From: Zygaena filipendulae
Taxonomy: Eukaryota; Arthropoda; Insecta; Lepidoptera; Zygaenidae
Length of the DNA stretch: 64,000 nt
Reading direction: 5' to 3'
NCBI GenBank assembly: GCA_907165275.2
Contig: OU015660.1
Span: 4,528,501-4,592,500, forward strand
Shown piece after piece: positions 36,001-45,650 of the stretch. The stretch's first letter is position 1. Each line of letters begins with the position of its first letter. Both the position numbers and the translations under genes were made by a program. The notes beneath the pieces are model-generated. The model made no database searches. It was not told the origin of the DNA and worked only from the letters and a program-made list of their open reading frames with translations.

Positions 36001-37202
36001 GCGAAGAATATTTAAGTCAACTTTCGGCTCGAAGTAAGTGGTGGAAAAAACACGAAAACATCAAATTAGGAGATCTTGTTATAATAAAAGATGACAATTT
36101 ACCGCCAGGAAAGTGGGCGATGGGAAGAGTGATGGAGGTACATCCAGGAAACGATGGCCTTGTGAGAGTAGTAACCTTGAAAGCAAAAAATGGCATTATG
36201 AAAAGACCGGTCTCCAAAATATCGTTATTGCCACTTCAATCGAACTCCTCAACAGTATCAGATGAACAAAATAGTGATGAAAGTAAAGATAGAGTTCGAA
36301 ACCAGGCGAATAATAATGGCAAGTTAGCAAAAAGTTATCAATTTATATCAATGGCTATATCACTTATTTTATTCCTGACGATTGTATCACCGGCGAGTGC
36401 ATTGTTTAACGTAACAAAATTTAATGAAGACCAATTCTTATACTTCGATTCTATAGCCAACTTACAACTTATTCGTGACGACTGGACTATGATTGTATAC
36501 TATAATATGTCTCCATACTGGGAAGGTGCAACAGCTGTTAACAAATTCACGCAGTACTTAGAAAGAACATGTGATAAATTCCAGGAACAAACACGATGCC
36601 AGATGATTTTACTACAATTACGTCACGAACAGACTGAGCTACAATACTATAATCAACTTTTGCTGAATCAGGAAGGTAACGGGATCTCGAGACAGCGACG
36701 GGGCATTATCAATGGAGTAGGTTACATTGCGAATACGTTGTTCGGCGTATTAGACGATCGTTTCGCAGAACAGTATAAAAAGGATATAGAATTATTAAAG
36801 AACAATCAGAGATACCTAGAATCATTATGGAGAAATCAAACATCAGTAGTCGAAGGGGAATATAATTTATTAAAAAGAACGGAAGAAATGGTAGCAAGGC
36901 AACATAAAGCAATAAATAAACATTTAAACAGCTTAGATGAGTCAACTATTGAGAACGAGGCGCCAGAGCAAAAGGAAATCAACCAAAGCTTAGCTGAACT
37001 GCATAATCAAATAGCGACAATGAAGGAAAAGGTTCAGTCTTCAGAGATATCAATATCAGGACATGACATTCATCAATATGTGGTCAGTTACGTGATCATA
37101 GCTGCCTGCAGCTGTCCTGGGAGCGAGCATTTGGTGGCGGAGGAGGAGGCGGGCGTTACGCATCCCTCCCCCCGCGCAGGCGGAGAACAGAGCCAGCAGT
37201 GA
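33036..37202 (+). CDS. BEL/Pao Gag(partial)-Pol-Env-like polyprotein, defective
   Basis: 1388 codons without interruption. Zinc knuckles of the BEL/Pao type (CPLC, CQNC and CRIC with their His/Cys partners) lie at about residues 83-146. The aspartic protease has DQGS at 215-218, a usual BEL/Pao form. RT shows KLRVVFNAS, ADVEK (Asp 536) and YMDN at 612-615, where family members have YxDD; the changed Asp should abolish polymerisation. After about residue 700 the RNase H region is missing and the frame resumes in the linker before integrase. The integrase zinc motif is present (His 840, His 845, Cys 875, Cys 878), with core Asp 910 (GVDYTG) and Asp 976 (SDNGTNF). The third acidic residue and the rest of the core are deleted, since SKWWK follows about 20 residues later. 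An env-like part follows: a hydrophobic signal-like segment at about 1100-1124 and a basic cleavage-type site RQRR at 1219-1222 followed by a glycine-rich hydrophobic stretch. The middle of the ectodomain is missing and there is only a stub of a membrane segment at about 1349-1356. Residues from about 1360 on are encoded by the LTR. The ATG used is internal to the old gag frame. Confidence 0.88.
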   Translation: MLQEFLDYLESKFTTLEQGRRTQNNIYQKSNNYQTNQSMYHGPRKNMQYYNKYSNYSWNNNSPKPFMRSFYATAPSSAWNKRCPLCNHEHALVYCKNFLSMTNDAKLNMIQQRNICQNCLYPHYDKICTSQRRCRICSENHHTVIHDAYRQKKPPTKLGHEVAKRVTFNRSNQNQYGTNMSHVSQYETMETLLSTALVNVEAADGSIIRMRALIDQGSQLSLITEHGAQTLGIKRRQSKAIVSGVGERESNCKGTLNIKCNSIYNEFSFKAEVYIMNNLIKNLPNVSFEKPSWEYIKNINLADPEYHISRPVDLLFGADIYALIMLGGIIRGENLSQPLAQQTQLGWVLCGNMKSFRCNVVLSNLKNIHKFWEIEDINEASNISEEDQHSIQHYNKTTKRRDDGRYEVELPFKEEEKYQLGTSKELAIAQLKNLERKLDRDVALSTDYKAFIKEYQELGHMVPSKNTYTTECFLPHHGVHRTESTTTKLRVVFNASATTSSGMSLNDVMYKGPNLQQDLQALVLKWRQYKYAYTADVEKRYRQIYISEHHQNYQKIVWRDYQQQPIQDYQLTTVTYGTKAAPFLAMMTLKKLATDERSSYPEAADIIEQAFYMDNIVYGAHSIYKGKQQISDLCNVLKSRGFTLRKWACTEPKMLDSIANKQSTENILYQFKSEGVGKTLGLQWNSTEDKINYSTNHELKVHRSNVVQTDSHTNIIATLLDRHNSFIKIVRVFAWIRRAFKCKQKPANTYLTLLELKNAKLQIIKYVQYVVFETDIEQLRKHNKVDNKSNLLNLYPFIDEKGILRVGGRLRNAHIPYEMKHPIIIPHNHKLTQLLIDEAHQLTYHGGPRLTLSNLRQKYWIIGGNRATKKRLRECIICRKNNPELKYQLMGDLPGARINPAPPFYHTGVDYTGFVDIKANKGRGIKTTKGYIAVFICMVTKAVHLELVSDLSSEVFLAALRRMAARRGAPHHIYSDNGTNFIKANRIISEEYLSQLSARSKWWKKHENIKLGDLVIIKDDNLPPGKWAMGRVMEVHPGNDGLVRVVTLKAKNGIMKRPVSKISLLPLQSNSSTVSDEQNSDESKDRVRNQANNNGKLAKSYQFISMAISLILFLTIVSPASALFNVTKFNEDQFLYFDSIANLQLIRDDWTMIVYYNMSPYWEGATAVNKFTQYLERTCDKFQEQTRCQMILLQLRHEQTELQYYNQLLLNQEGNGISRQRRGIINGVGYIANTLFGVLDDRFAEQYKKDIELLKNNQRYLESLWRNQTSVVEGEYNLLKRTEEMVARQHKAINKHLNSLDESTIENEAPEQKEINQSLAELHNQIATMKEKVQSSEISISGHDIHQYVVSYVIIAACSCPGSEHLVAEEEAGVTHPSPRAGGEQSQQ

Positions 37203-37755
37203 CATGCGTGTGAGTGTAGTGAGTGCGCGAAACGAAAGTGAGATCAGTGCGGGCAGGAAAAGTCAATCGAGTGTAGAGTTAGTCGATCGGGCAACTTCGC
37301 CTAAACCAAAAAGGTGTAATTTTAAGGTCCTTGATGAATCAAAACTATAGAGACTTTACGTGATCATTACGAATTTTTGTATGTTTTTTTGTGCTTTTAT
37401 GTCAATTGCTATAATCATTATCATTTCTGAGTATCATTTTAATTGTAATCATTTAATCTTATTTCATCTCTCATCTCGTGGTCGGGAGCATGTTCGGTCC
37501 ACTGCGTGAAACCGAACACTGCTTTCGACAGCGATTTACGCGATCGAGCCGCTTTCCTACGGCCCGGTCGCGGCAGTCGATTCATGTCGGTCACGGGCGT
37601 CGGTAGACTATCAATTAATCCATAACAAACGAATCGGCTCGCCAGCCGCGTCCCGTGCCGACCACAACATCTATCATAGACAATCACCCTGATATACAAT
37701 AAACAAATAAATCAACATATCTAGTCGTATCAGTCACAGGTCACTGTGCCCCACA
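37113..37755 (+). repeat. BEL/Pao 3' LTR
   Basis: Begins TGTCCTGGGAGCGAGC and ends ACTGTGCCCCACA. It is less AT-rich than its surroundings, with a G-rich 5' part (GGCGGAGGAGGAGGCGGG), an arthropod-initiator-like ATCAGTG near 37240, and AATAAACAAATAAATC starting at 37698 as poly-A signal about 55 nt before the end. Orientation matches the ORF. A polypurine tract is not visible directly upstream, which agrees with a deletion that joined the env-like coding region to the LTR. A host first exon is the alternative reading, which I consider less likely. Confidence 0.65.
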
Positions 37756-38649
37756 CAAATGCTTTTGTCCACTTTTCAAATACTCCAGAGCGTGTATATT
37801 GTTTTACGCTTTTGTTGTAGGTATGAGGATTTAAATCCTTAATTATTCATAGGACTACGTTTCGCGCGACAATATTTTCACAATAGGCCCGGGGTTAGCG
37901 AGGGAGGTAATCGGTTTGATTAATAAATTGTCAACTTGAATCCAGCGGTAGAATATAAATTGTCACGGTAGATATTTCATTCTATTATTACTGTGAGATT
38001 TTGCTCATTGTTTTAAGAAATGTCATATCTCAGGATTGTTTCGGCTCCAGAATCCGATGTCGGTTGCCTTGCAATTTGTATAGTGAGCGGACTGGATGAA
38101 ATGCGGTTGAAATAATACTGTTCCCAACAAACAGTTTTACGAGTATGCACCATGTTTGAATTTTTTAAACTAATATTTCAATGAATATTTTTTTTCTTAA
38201 ATGTTGTTGCAATAATTCTACCATTAAAATAAATATAAATATATACCTATTTAATGCGTTTACTAACCAAAATATTCAACAGAAAGAGAAAATTACAGTG
38301 CGTTCGCGTAATTAATTAACTTAGCCGAGAAGAAGATGTAAAAACTTCTAAACAACCATTACGTTTCATTGCTTGTCATTATATTAATCATTGGCGAAAT
38401 TAATTTTTCATTCGTACAAATCGCTGAGAGCTTGCTACAAATGTCTTTTGGACTTGATTGATACCTCCCGCTCCGGGTAAGAATATTTCGTACTCCATTC
38501 GGGATTCGGACGCCGATGGGGATTAACATCTGGCGCACGCTGTGATCCAGTGCAACCGTGTGAAGCCAGCCTTAAATATGTTGCAGGAACATGATAAGCC
38601 ATATCGCGTTTTTTTTGAAAATATAAAAAACAATTTTATCTTTTACTTT
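37756..38649. other. Non-coding stretch
   Basis: No ORF or repeat family recognised. The DNA is mixed in composition. Confidence 0.4.
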
Positions 38650-38704
38650 TAGTCAGAAAGACTATGAACACTGGAATTTCAAAAAAACCGCGTGGGACAG
38701 CTAG
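38650..38704 (+). mobile_element. Helitron-like 3' terminal remnant
   Basis: Only the last part is left: AACACTGGAATTTC, AAACCGCGTGGGACAG and CTAG followed by T. Confidence 0.5.
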
Positions 38705-41700
38705 TATATGTATAGATACTGAATTTTTCGTAAGCTTTAAGCAAATTGAAAATAATCGACAGCAGTATAGAGACTGATGATTTACCCCCGTTGCATCCCA
38801 CTCTTTAGCTACGTATCTAGTATCTACCTATATAGTATCTCTAGCACAATTAAACTGTGGTGGGTAGTTAGCCTCGTAATAAGTATTATTCATGAATCGT
38901 CTGTACGCGCTGTCAAAAGCGTTACATTTACACAGTACGTGCTGTATAATTGATTTGCCGCGTCATTGTTTCAAAGCCTCGCTGCATAACCATCTCATTA
39001 GCGATTCAGCTGGGCAAATTGTGCTACCTAATAACAAGTAAACGGGCAAAGACAATACCGTATTTATGTTAAGCGATTTGTCAAACAAATAGACGATGTT
39101 TCGGACGCTCAGTGAACAGAGAGCGTACAATGAAACGAACAACCTTAAAAATTGAGCTTAGAAAACCTATTAGTATGAAGTTTGACTAATGAATAAGCGA
39201 CAAAACTACGACAGCTCTTCGTGTACGCTGCTCAATAAGACAAAAGATTACACTTAAAAAATATAAAGAAACAATTGCCTTTTATGAGTGTGTTAATGAG
39301 ACCATTTTAACGTCCATGCGTTAATATTCATAACGAATTTATCACAATGAGTCTTGCATAAATAATAAATAGTCAGCGCTGCAGTTTTTAATTACCTACT
39401 CTTATGACAATTTTGGTTTTAAATGAAATAGAAAACATATTGTGGAGATTCATTTTTGCCAAACTCAAAAAAAGTTATGTAAGGAAAACATGTTGACATA
39501 TATATTCAGTAGGTAACTGAAATAAAAGGTGCTGTGTAAACTTAAAAAATATAACCTGTATTGAAACTCGCTACATACCTAGAATTTTTAAATGTTTCAG
39601 AAAAAGTCACACACCCATACTAACACTGAAATTATACTTACTTAGCATATCAATACCTACCTTATATTATGTTATTAGTAAGATCAAATCACAAGCAATA
39701 GAAATAATTTTGATTACTACTTCTACTAAAATAAAATCTTATGAGATTTTATTTCTTTTTGACAATAGTTAATCATCCACAAGTTTGTTGACACCACAAT
39801 CCATTATACATGAGTATGCGATTATTTTGATGGATTCCGCAAGAACATAAGCGTCAGAACTCCCCTAAAATCTCGAAATCGAACAATGGCAACACGTAAG
39901 ACTCCCTTCGCCTCCGAGGCTAATGCTCACCCCACATAGAGGAAGGAGATGTAGAGAAAAATGCGTATTTATAGCAAATACTCAAACAGTCCTACATTGT
40001 GTACGAGTCAAATAAATGAGGCTCATTTTTCGTGCTGTCAAAAAAATCTGAATGGAAAAGAAAACGTAGCGGCGAAAAAACGGCGGGCTGGTGGGCTTTT
40101 ATTTCGTTTTTAATGTTAATACTAAGTTGGGATGTTCCAGATTAATTGCGTTTTACCTGAGATGGCGGCGGCAAGGGTGACGCGGCTGAAAGAGTTCGCG
40201 GGACTGTGATCGATCGCCGAGCGCAGATTGAAAGGAGAAACGTGAAAGGTAATTATTCATTTGGCGACTAGAATAGAGCACTTTTGTACCTTTATCTCGC
40301 CTCTTTTTTTCTCGAGTTTTGCACGAAATTTGCAAGTAAATGGATAGATTGACACGGCGATTTGTTTAGTTAGACGTGTTCAACTTCCCATGAATTGGAT
40401 ATGTGATTCTTACGAACCCAATGTGACAATATCTTCAAATAGTATATGTATTCTTAGCTATGTATAATTTTAAATGTTTCATAACTCATGAGCGCTTTTG
40501 GTGGAAGATATCATAAGAATATTAACATAAAATTGTTTTTACATAAATAAATACCTATACATAATATTTACTTACTTAATTCTTGGTTAGCTATCGTATA
40601 CTACTATAGAATATTTTTTTAATACTGTTGTATCTGCATTAGCTTAAACTAGAGGTAGAAAGAACACCTACAGTTACACGAAAAAAATAGTATAAAAGCA
40701 AGACACGAAGGATATTTATATGCAAAAAATTTGCATGCCAATCAGAAAACAATGGCGCCCGGACCCGGAAGATTGCACAATGCCACTTGCCAAACAATAA
40801 TAGACTGGTAGCACATGTGATCCTGACCTGATTTTGGGGAATCAGATCAAAGACAACTCGGACACTAGTGACCATTGTCTCAAAAGTCTTTATGATTTAT
40901 GTGACGTTTCTTTGACATTTTATGACGCACGCCTCATTTAAATACATCAACTTATGCTTTGCACATTTTTACGCTCGTCTCATACGTATTTTTTCCTATG
41001 AATGCGCAATAGTGGTCCGCAGGTCCTTAGCATTTGAATGAACATTTGGTTTCCAGATTAGGTTTTCTTTGAAACAAAACTATGAGTAAACAATGGCGAC
41101 AAAGACTCATTATATTATATTTCATAATCGATTCTTTCGTTTACATCTCAATAAAACGCGCAAAAACCTATGGTTACGATGGTGAAGTAGTGGTTTTGTT
41201 AGTAAATTGAGGCAAACTTTCTTTAGCAATCTTACATAACCGAATACCATTATTATGGACCGAGGAACAAAAAATTTAAAGAGCAAAATGAAGTCTTCAC
41301 GCTGGGTACGTTGTTATAAAATTACAGGCAGCTAGGCGGCGAAAATTGGCAAAATTATAGTCTTGGACCGCAGGTATCAGTTGTGGTTGAAACTCAACGA
41401 TAGGCATTGATGTGGTCGGATGGTCAACTATTGCTAGAAGGATCTATTAAATTATTGGTCATATTATAAACGTTTTACTGTACCTAGGTACTTTGGAAAT
41501 CTTGTGGTCTTTCATGTCTGCAATTATTTAAGTTTTTATGTCGGCCACTACAAAAATTGACATTAGTTTTGCAAATCGAACATGATACCTACCTGAGAAT
41601 GATAATTAAGATGATTTATTTTGGTTTACACATCCTGCACATTGCTGCCAATAGATAAATTTTTAACAGAAATTCTAGACAACGTGTGGCTGACCTTAGA

Positions 41701-41960
41701 ATAGTGACATAGAAATAAACAAAAGGTATATTAACTCTACCAAAAACGATTACTTGTTTGTTGCTCTTTAATTTATAATTTAATATTGTATACCTACCTA
41801 ATTTATCCGTTTATAATAGGCCAGAATAAACCAAACATGACTTAGAAAGATAGGGTGCTCGCAAATACAAAACAGAGGCAATTTTTGACCCACAAATTGT
41901 TACACAAATCACAGAAATATCCTTTATATTACAAATGTCGTGCTAGGCGTTTGTAAATGG
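38705..41960. other. Repeat-poor gene-free stretch
   Basis: Apart from short minus-strand ORFs without domains (40153-40335, 40639-40875) nothing is seen. Recognisable transposable elements are absent over about 3.2 kb, in contrast to the neighbouring regions. Regulatory DNA of a distant gene is possible but cannot be shown from one genome. Confidence 0.35.

Positions 41961-41992
<32 letters not shown>
41961..41992. repeat. (AAT)n microsatellite, SINE tail
   Basis: 32 bp of perfect ATA/AAT trinucleotide, reading ATT on the SINE strand. It serves as the 3' tail of the SINE. Confidence 0.95.
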
Positions 41993-42241
41993 CCACATCA
42001 CAACACACAGATCTACTTGATCCCACAGTAAGCTATTATTAGCTTGTGTCGTGGAAACCAAGCAAACGTGGTATATACTACATAGAATTACTTATATATT
42101 ATACTATAGATATATAAATACACCCAGACTGGAAAATGGAACCCTGTGTTCATCACACAAAGTCCACCCCCACCGGGAATCGAACCCGGAACCCCTTGAT
42201 TAGCGGGCAGGCATGGTGACCATTGCGCCAATCGGGTCGTC
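41961..42241 (-). mobile_element. tRNA-derived SINE with ATT tail
   Basis: On minus: GACGACCCGATTGGCGCAAT (A-box region), CCGGGTTCGATTCCCGG (B-box), then GGACTTTGTGTGATGAACAC, GTCTGGGTGTATTTATATAT, a body with GGGATCAAGTAGATCTGTG, and an (ATT)n tail at the plus-strand left end. The head is tRNA-like, the body is shared with the fragment at 17405-17516, and the tail is simple sequence, so it fits a Pol III-transcribed SINE mobilised by a LINE. It is about 281 bp. I found no target duplication. Confidence 0.8.
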
Positions 42242-43161
42242 GATAACTCGTCGGTAACTTTGAGGTTTCTATCTAAAAAGCATAATGTGATTATTCTTCC
42301 ATTAAAACTTGGTTACGTGGAAGTAAAATAATATGTTTCTATGTATATCAAAACCAGTTTCTTATAAGTAGAAAAAATCCGCTTTCGATACTAGTTACGA
42401 AAACCTGGTTTCAATAGCGGCCGAAGGGATCTAGATACTTATTGAATTTTATTAAATTTAGTTATAATAAATATTGAGTATTTTAAATTGTATATTATAA
42501 GTTCATTGACACAAAATCGATTAATAACACCCAATAATATGTACCCAAAACATCTCAATACCCGAGTAACGAGTTGGCCATTAATTCAGGGATGTATCGC
42601 CAGATAACTTTATTCTGGTAGCCGACTGCTTTGTATGCGGCGGTCCATGCGTCCGTCATTATCACCTTACAAACTTATTCTCACTGCCATTCATTTAAAT
42701 ATCACCTTTATAACTAAAGAGCTAAAGTTGGGTTTGGCGGAACGTTTATATTTGTATACGCAGCCCTCTCGCTTTTATCTTATTGGTCAACCATTACTCC
42801 TAAATTTAAACTCTTCATTATAATGCCGCGGTGAGAAAACTCGCGATAAGAGTTGGGCGCGTGGATAAAATATACTGAGGTAATGAATTTTGATAGAGGT
42901 GCGCTGTTTTATTTGCCTGTTTTTATCTATATACCTTCCTAATATCTATGTACCTGATAATATAATCTGATATCTATAACCTTTCATCTGCGTGAAGTTT
43001 TGTATTCCCTCGAGAACTATTTTATGTGCTAAGATAAAAAGTATCGTACCGTTTTTATATATCCAGTCGTTTTATGCGTAATGTTCTTTTTTACACACAA
43101 AATGACCACATTAGTAAATAAACACATTTATTTTGTAACCCCTTATTTTTTTATTACTTAC
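42242..43161. other. Non-coding stretch
   Basis: A weak Helitron-like remnant (CCCTCGAGAACTATTTTATG, then ATAAAAAGTATCGTACC) may lie at about 42995-43080 on minus. Nothing else was recognised. Confidence 0.35.
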
Positions 43162-43304
43162 TTGGGAATTCCGGGTAGGTACCCTATGTCCTTCTCTGTA
43201 TCCCTGACAATGTGTATGCAAAATTTCATGATAATCCGTTCAGTTGTTGAGGCGAGAAAGCCTAACAAACAAACAAACAAACTCACTTTCGCATTTAAGG
43301 ATGT
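43162..43304 (-). mobile_element. Helitron-like short repeat, 3'-truncated
   Basis: On plus: GGGAATTCCGGGTAGGTACC, CTATGTCCTTCTCTGTATCC, CAAAATTTCATGATAATCCG, AACAAACAAACAAACAAACT and CACTTTCGCATTTAAGGAT. The hairpin and CTAG end are absent. ORFs on both strands across this segment are readings of the repeat. Confidence 0.8.
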
Positions 43305-44910
43305 GTACCATGGAGAACGACATAGATGTGGTTGGGTAACTAAAAGCATCGCAGTCCGCAATTTGCTAAAAGTGTGCACAAATTGATAGGAAGTATATTT
43401 ACAAAACAAAATAAATTCAATCCACGTAGGTATATAATTTCTACTAACCAGAAACATAGAATACAACCATGCGGCTCTTTGATAACGAATAAGATATTTT
43501 CTCAACGGTACCTTAACGATACATTTCCAAAGGATATCTTTATACATTATAAAAGCTTTTGTTCAACTAAACAGCAGTAATTTGTTGTGAGGTTTTCATA
43601 GTGGTAGATTGGGGTCACCATACAACCGCTTAAGCTTGATAATGGTTACCTTATACGAGGTAAACAATTTAATGTTCTTCTGACAATCTTATTAGGATGT
43701 ACTCGAATATTAGCTAAATAATTATAATCGTTGAATAAAAAATAAAAATATGTAATTCGATTCTTCTCTAATATTTTTGTAATGTTCAAACTGGAATCGA
43801 TTACGAACCCAACAATCGATACACGCTCCCCAGAGAGGAGGTTGGGTAGAAGGGGAATGGTTGTCTCTGCACTAGGCGTTGACTAATCGCGGCGCGTCCA
43901 CGCGGAATAAGACTGATTGCAGTTGAGCTCGCCTATGCCTGCCTGCTATGTGGCCTGCCGAAGCCCTTTCTACCTATATAAACCAACCGACATTATTTAA
44001 GAAATCAACTTGCTCGAGCGGCAACAAAAGGGAATTTTTGCCTCCCACGATATACCTACCTACGGTTTTTTAATATATGTAGTACCTACTATATTTATTT
44101 ATCTATTAATTTATTACTATTTGAACTTAGTTAAATTTAGTTATTCTGCAAATTCAATAAAAAATTGGGTATCCGGTGTCCACTTAAGTGTACGCATGAA
44201 CATAAAAACGACATTAATAATATTTATTTACTAACTTATAATTTAAATGTTAACTGATTATTCAAATATCGTGAATTTACTTATATTTACTTAATATTTT
44301 CAAATTCCATAGAAATCATCTTAAATAGTAGTAACCGTAGTCTTAACAAAAAAAAGAAAAAAATTGTGAATATGACCTAAACTTGGTAAGCCATTTGTTC
44401 AGAAGTTACTCGATCACAAACAGACACACTAGGGATGACAAACACTATATCTCTATCAGATCTAGATTTTGTAAATTTATTTTGGTCACCAAACCGTCGA
44501 ATTTCACTTGAAAGCGTTTCAGAATTTCTTTGAGTACTCTTTTTGTGTTAAAAAAAGTATCCACAACTACTTAAATCAAATCATACTTCTTGTAAAAAAA
44601 GATGTTCTGACTTCTCTCTCAATTAGTAATATTATGAAAAGGCAAAACGCTGGTCATAGATTGCAATGGAGGTACCGGTTTATAATAATTATATGATTAG
44701 TGCAGCACGTGAAAGAATTGAGATGGTAGTAATAAAAAAAAACAGCGTAATTACTTTAAATACTTAATGTTTTAAGATGTACCTACTTATATCAGCTAAT
44801 TTCACGACTCGTCGGATACAAAAGGTTTTACGTTTTCCCCTCAAGGGAAAATCAGAGTTTAACTTTAAATTAGCTATGGCTTTAGACTAAGATTCTTTTT
44901 TCTATATAAA
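43305..44910. other. Non-coding stretch
   Basis: ORFs at 44010-44234 and 44508-44696 show no domains. The block 43800-43960 is less AT-rich and unexplained. Confidence 0.35.
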
Positions 44911-45396
44911 GTGATAAGTTTGTTTATTAGTTTCCATTCTACCCATAATCAGATGTCGTATGGTATAATGCTGTGGGGGAACTCGACTGATTCTGGCCGT
45001 GTCTTTGTATTACAAAAACGCGCGATTCGGATTCTCGCCGGTGTAAAGCCACGACAAACTTGTAGGTCAGTCTTTGTGCAACACGGCGTGATGACGATGA
45101 CCGGTCTGTATTTGTTCGAGGTGATATCGTATGTCCGTCGCAACATTGATAGGTTTGGTCGTCGAATGTGCGGGGAGCGATCGTTTAGGAACATGGGGCG
45201 GCTCGCCAGTGTTCCTCACCGGACCAAACTTGCTGAAAAAAACCCGCGTGTGATTGGTCCGAGTTATTACGAGCGGCTACCCGCAGATCTGAGGAACGTG
45301 ACTGATGACGAAACGTTTTATCGCCGATTAAAGAATCTTTTGTTAGAAAATGAATTTTATTCGGTAAACGAATTTATTAATTTTTTGACATTGTGA
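44911..45396 (+). pseudogene. LINE reverse transcriptase, C-terminal fragment
   Basis: 161 codons, of which those from about residue 8 on match the region after the RT thumb in Jockey/CR1-like LINEs: MSYGIMLWGNS, then VFVLQKRAIRILAGVKPRQT, CRSVFVQHGVMTMTGLYLFE, and near the end YYERLPADLRNV and FYRRLKNLLLENEFYSVNEF. In intact elements this follows the YADD-containing palm, which is missing here. The frame is uninterrupted, so the copy is rather young. It has no catalytic residues and should be inactive. The ATG at 44911 is fortuitous. Confidence 0.8.
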
Positions 45397-45626
45397 GTCC
45401 TACATTATGTAGCTTTATTCCTTTTCTTTTTTTTTATATATTCCATTTATTTTGACATAATTTTATTTTATTTTTTGTTTTAATTGACATTGTTTGACAC
45501 TTATGACATTATGTATACGTAATTGTGTAATTCTCTTGTATTGGAATTTTAATTTTTGACGATCACTTTATCCTTTGACATATTATAATTAAATGTAATT
45601 ATGAATTTGATAATGTGAAATAAATG

Positions 45627-45650
45627 AATCTAATCTAATCTAATCTAATC
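45627..45650 (+). repeat. (TCTAA)n tail of the LINE
   Basis: About five units of the pentamer AATCT/TCTAA directly after the AT-rich 3' UTR. Confidence 0.9.

Larger units (their letters stand above)
33009..37755 (+). mobile_element. BEL/Pao LTR retroelement, 5'-truncated and internally deleted
   Basis: The open frame begins after a stop at 33006-33008, within what would be the end of the gag capsid region. The 5' LTR, primer-binding site and most of gag are therefore missing. A 3' LTR (37113-37755) closes the element. Pol is in the BEL/Pao order: protease, RT, (RNase H region lost), integrase. An env-like domain follows in the same frame. No target duplication can be tested because the 5' end is gone. 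The sequence between 32738 and 33008 is ordinary AT-rich DNA. Confidence 0.9.
44911..45650 (+). mobile_element. 3' end of a LINE (Jockey/CR1-like group)
   Basis: A 5'-truncated non-LTR retrotransposon. It contains the last part of the reverse-transcriptase ORF (to 45396), a roughly 230 bp AT-rich 3' UTR and a TCTAA pentamer tail (45627-45650). There is no poly-A tail. Truncation at the 5' end is what target-primed reverse transcription usually leaves. No target duplication was recognised. Confidence 0.8.

Noticed and set aside
33232..36945. Minus-strand ORFs across the BEL/Pao element
   Set aside because: They are shadows of the 1388-codon plus-strand frame.
37113..37340. Host first exon or promoter with AAAGGTGTAA as splice donor
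   Set aside because: TGT...ACA ends, poly-A signal close to the 3' end and position directly behind the env-like frame fit a BEL/Pao 3' LTR better. Not fully excluded.
43158..43547. 129-codon minus-strand ORF
   Set aside because: Its 3' part is a reading of the Helitron-like repeat at 43162-43304, and the rest has no domain.
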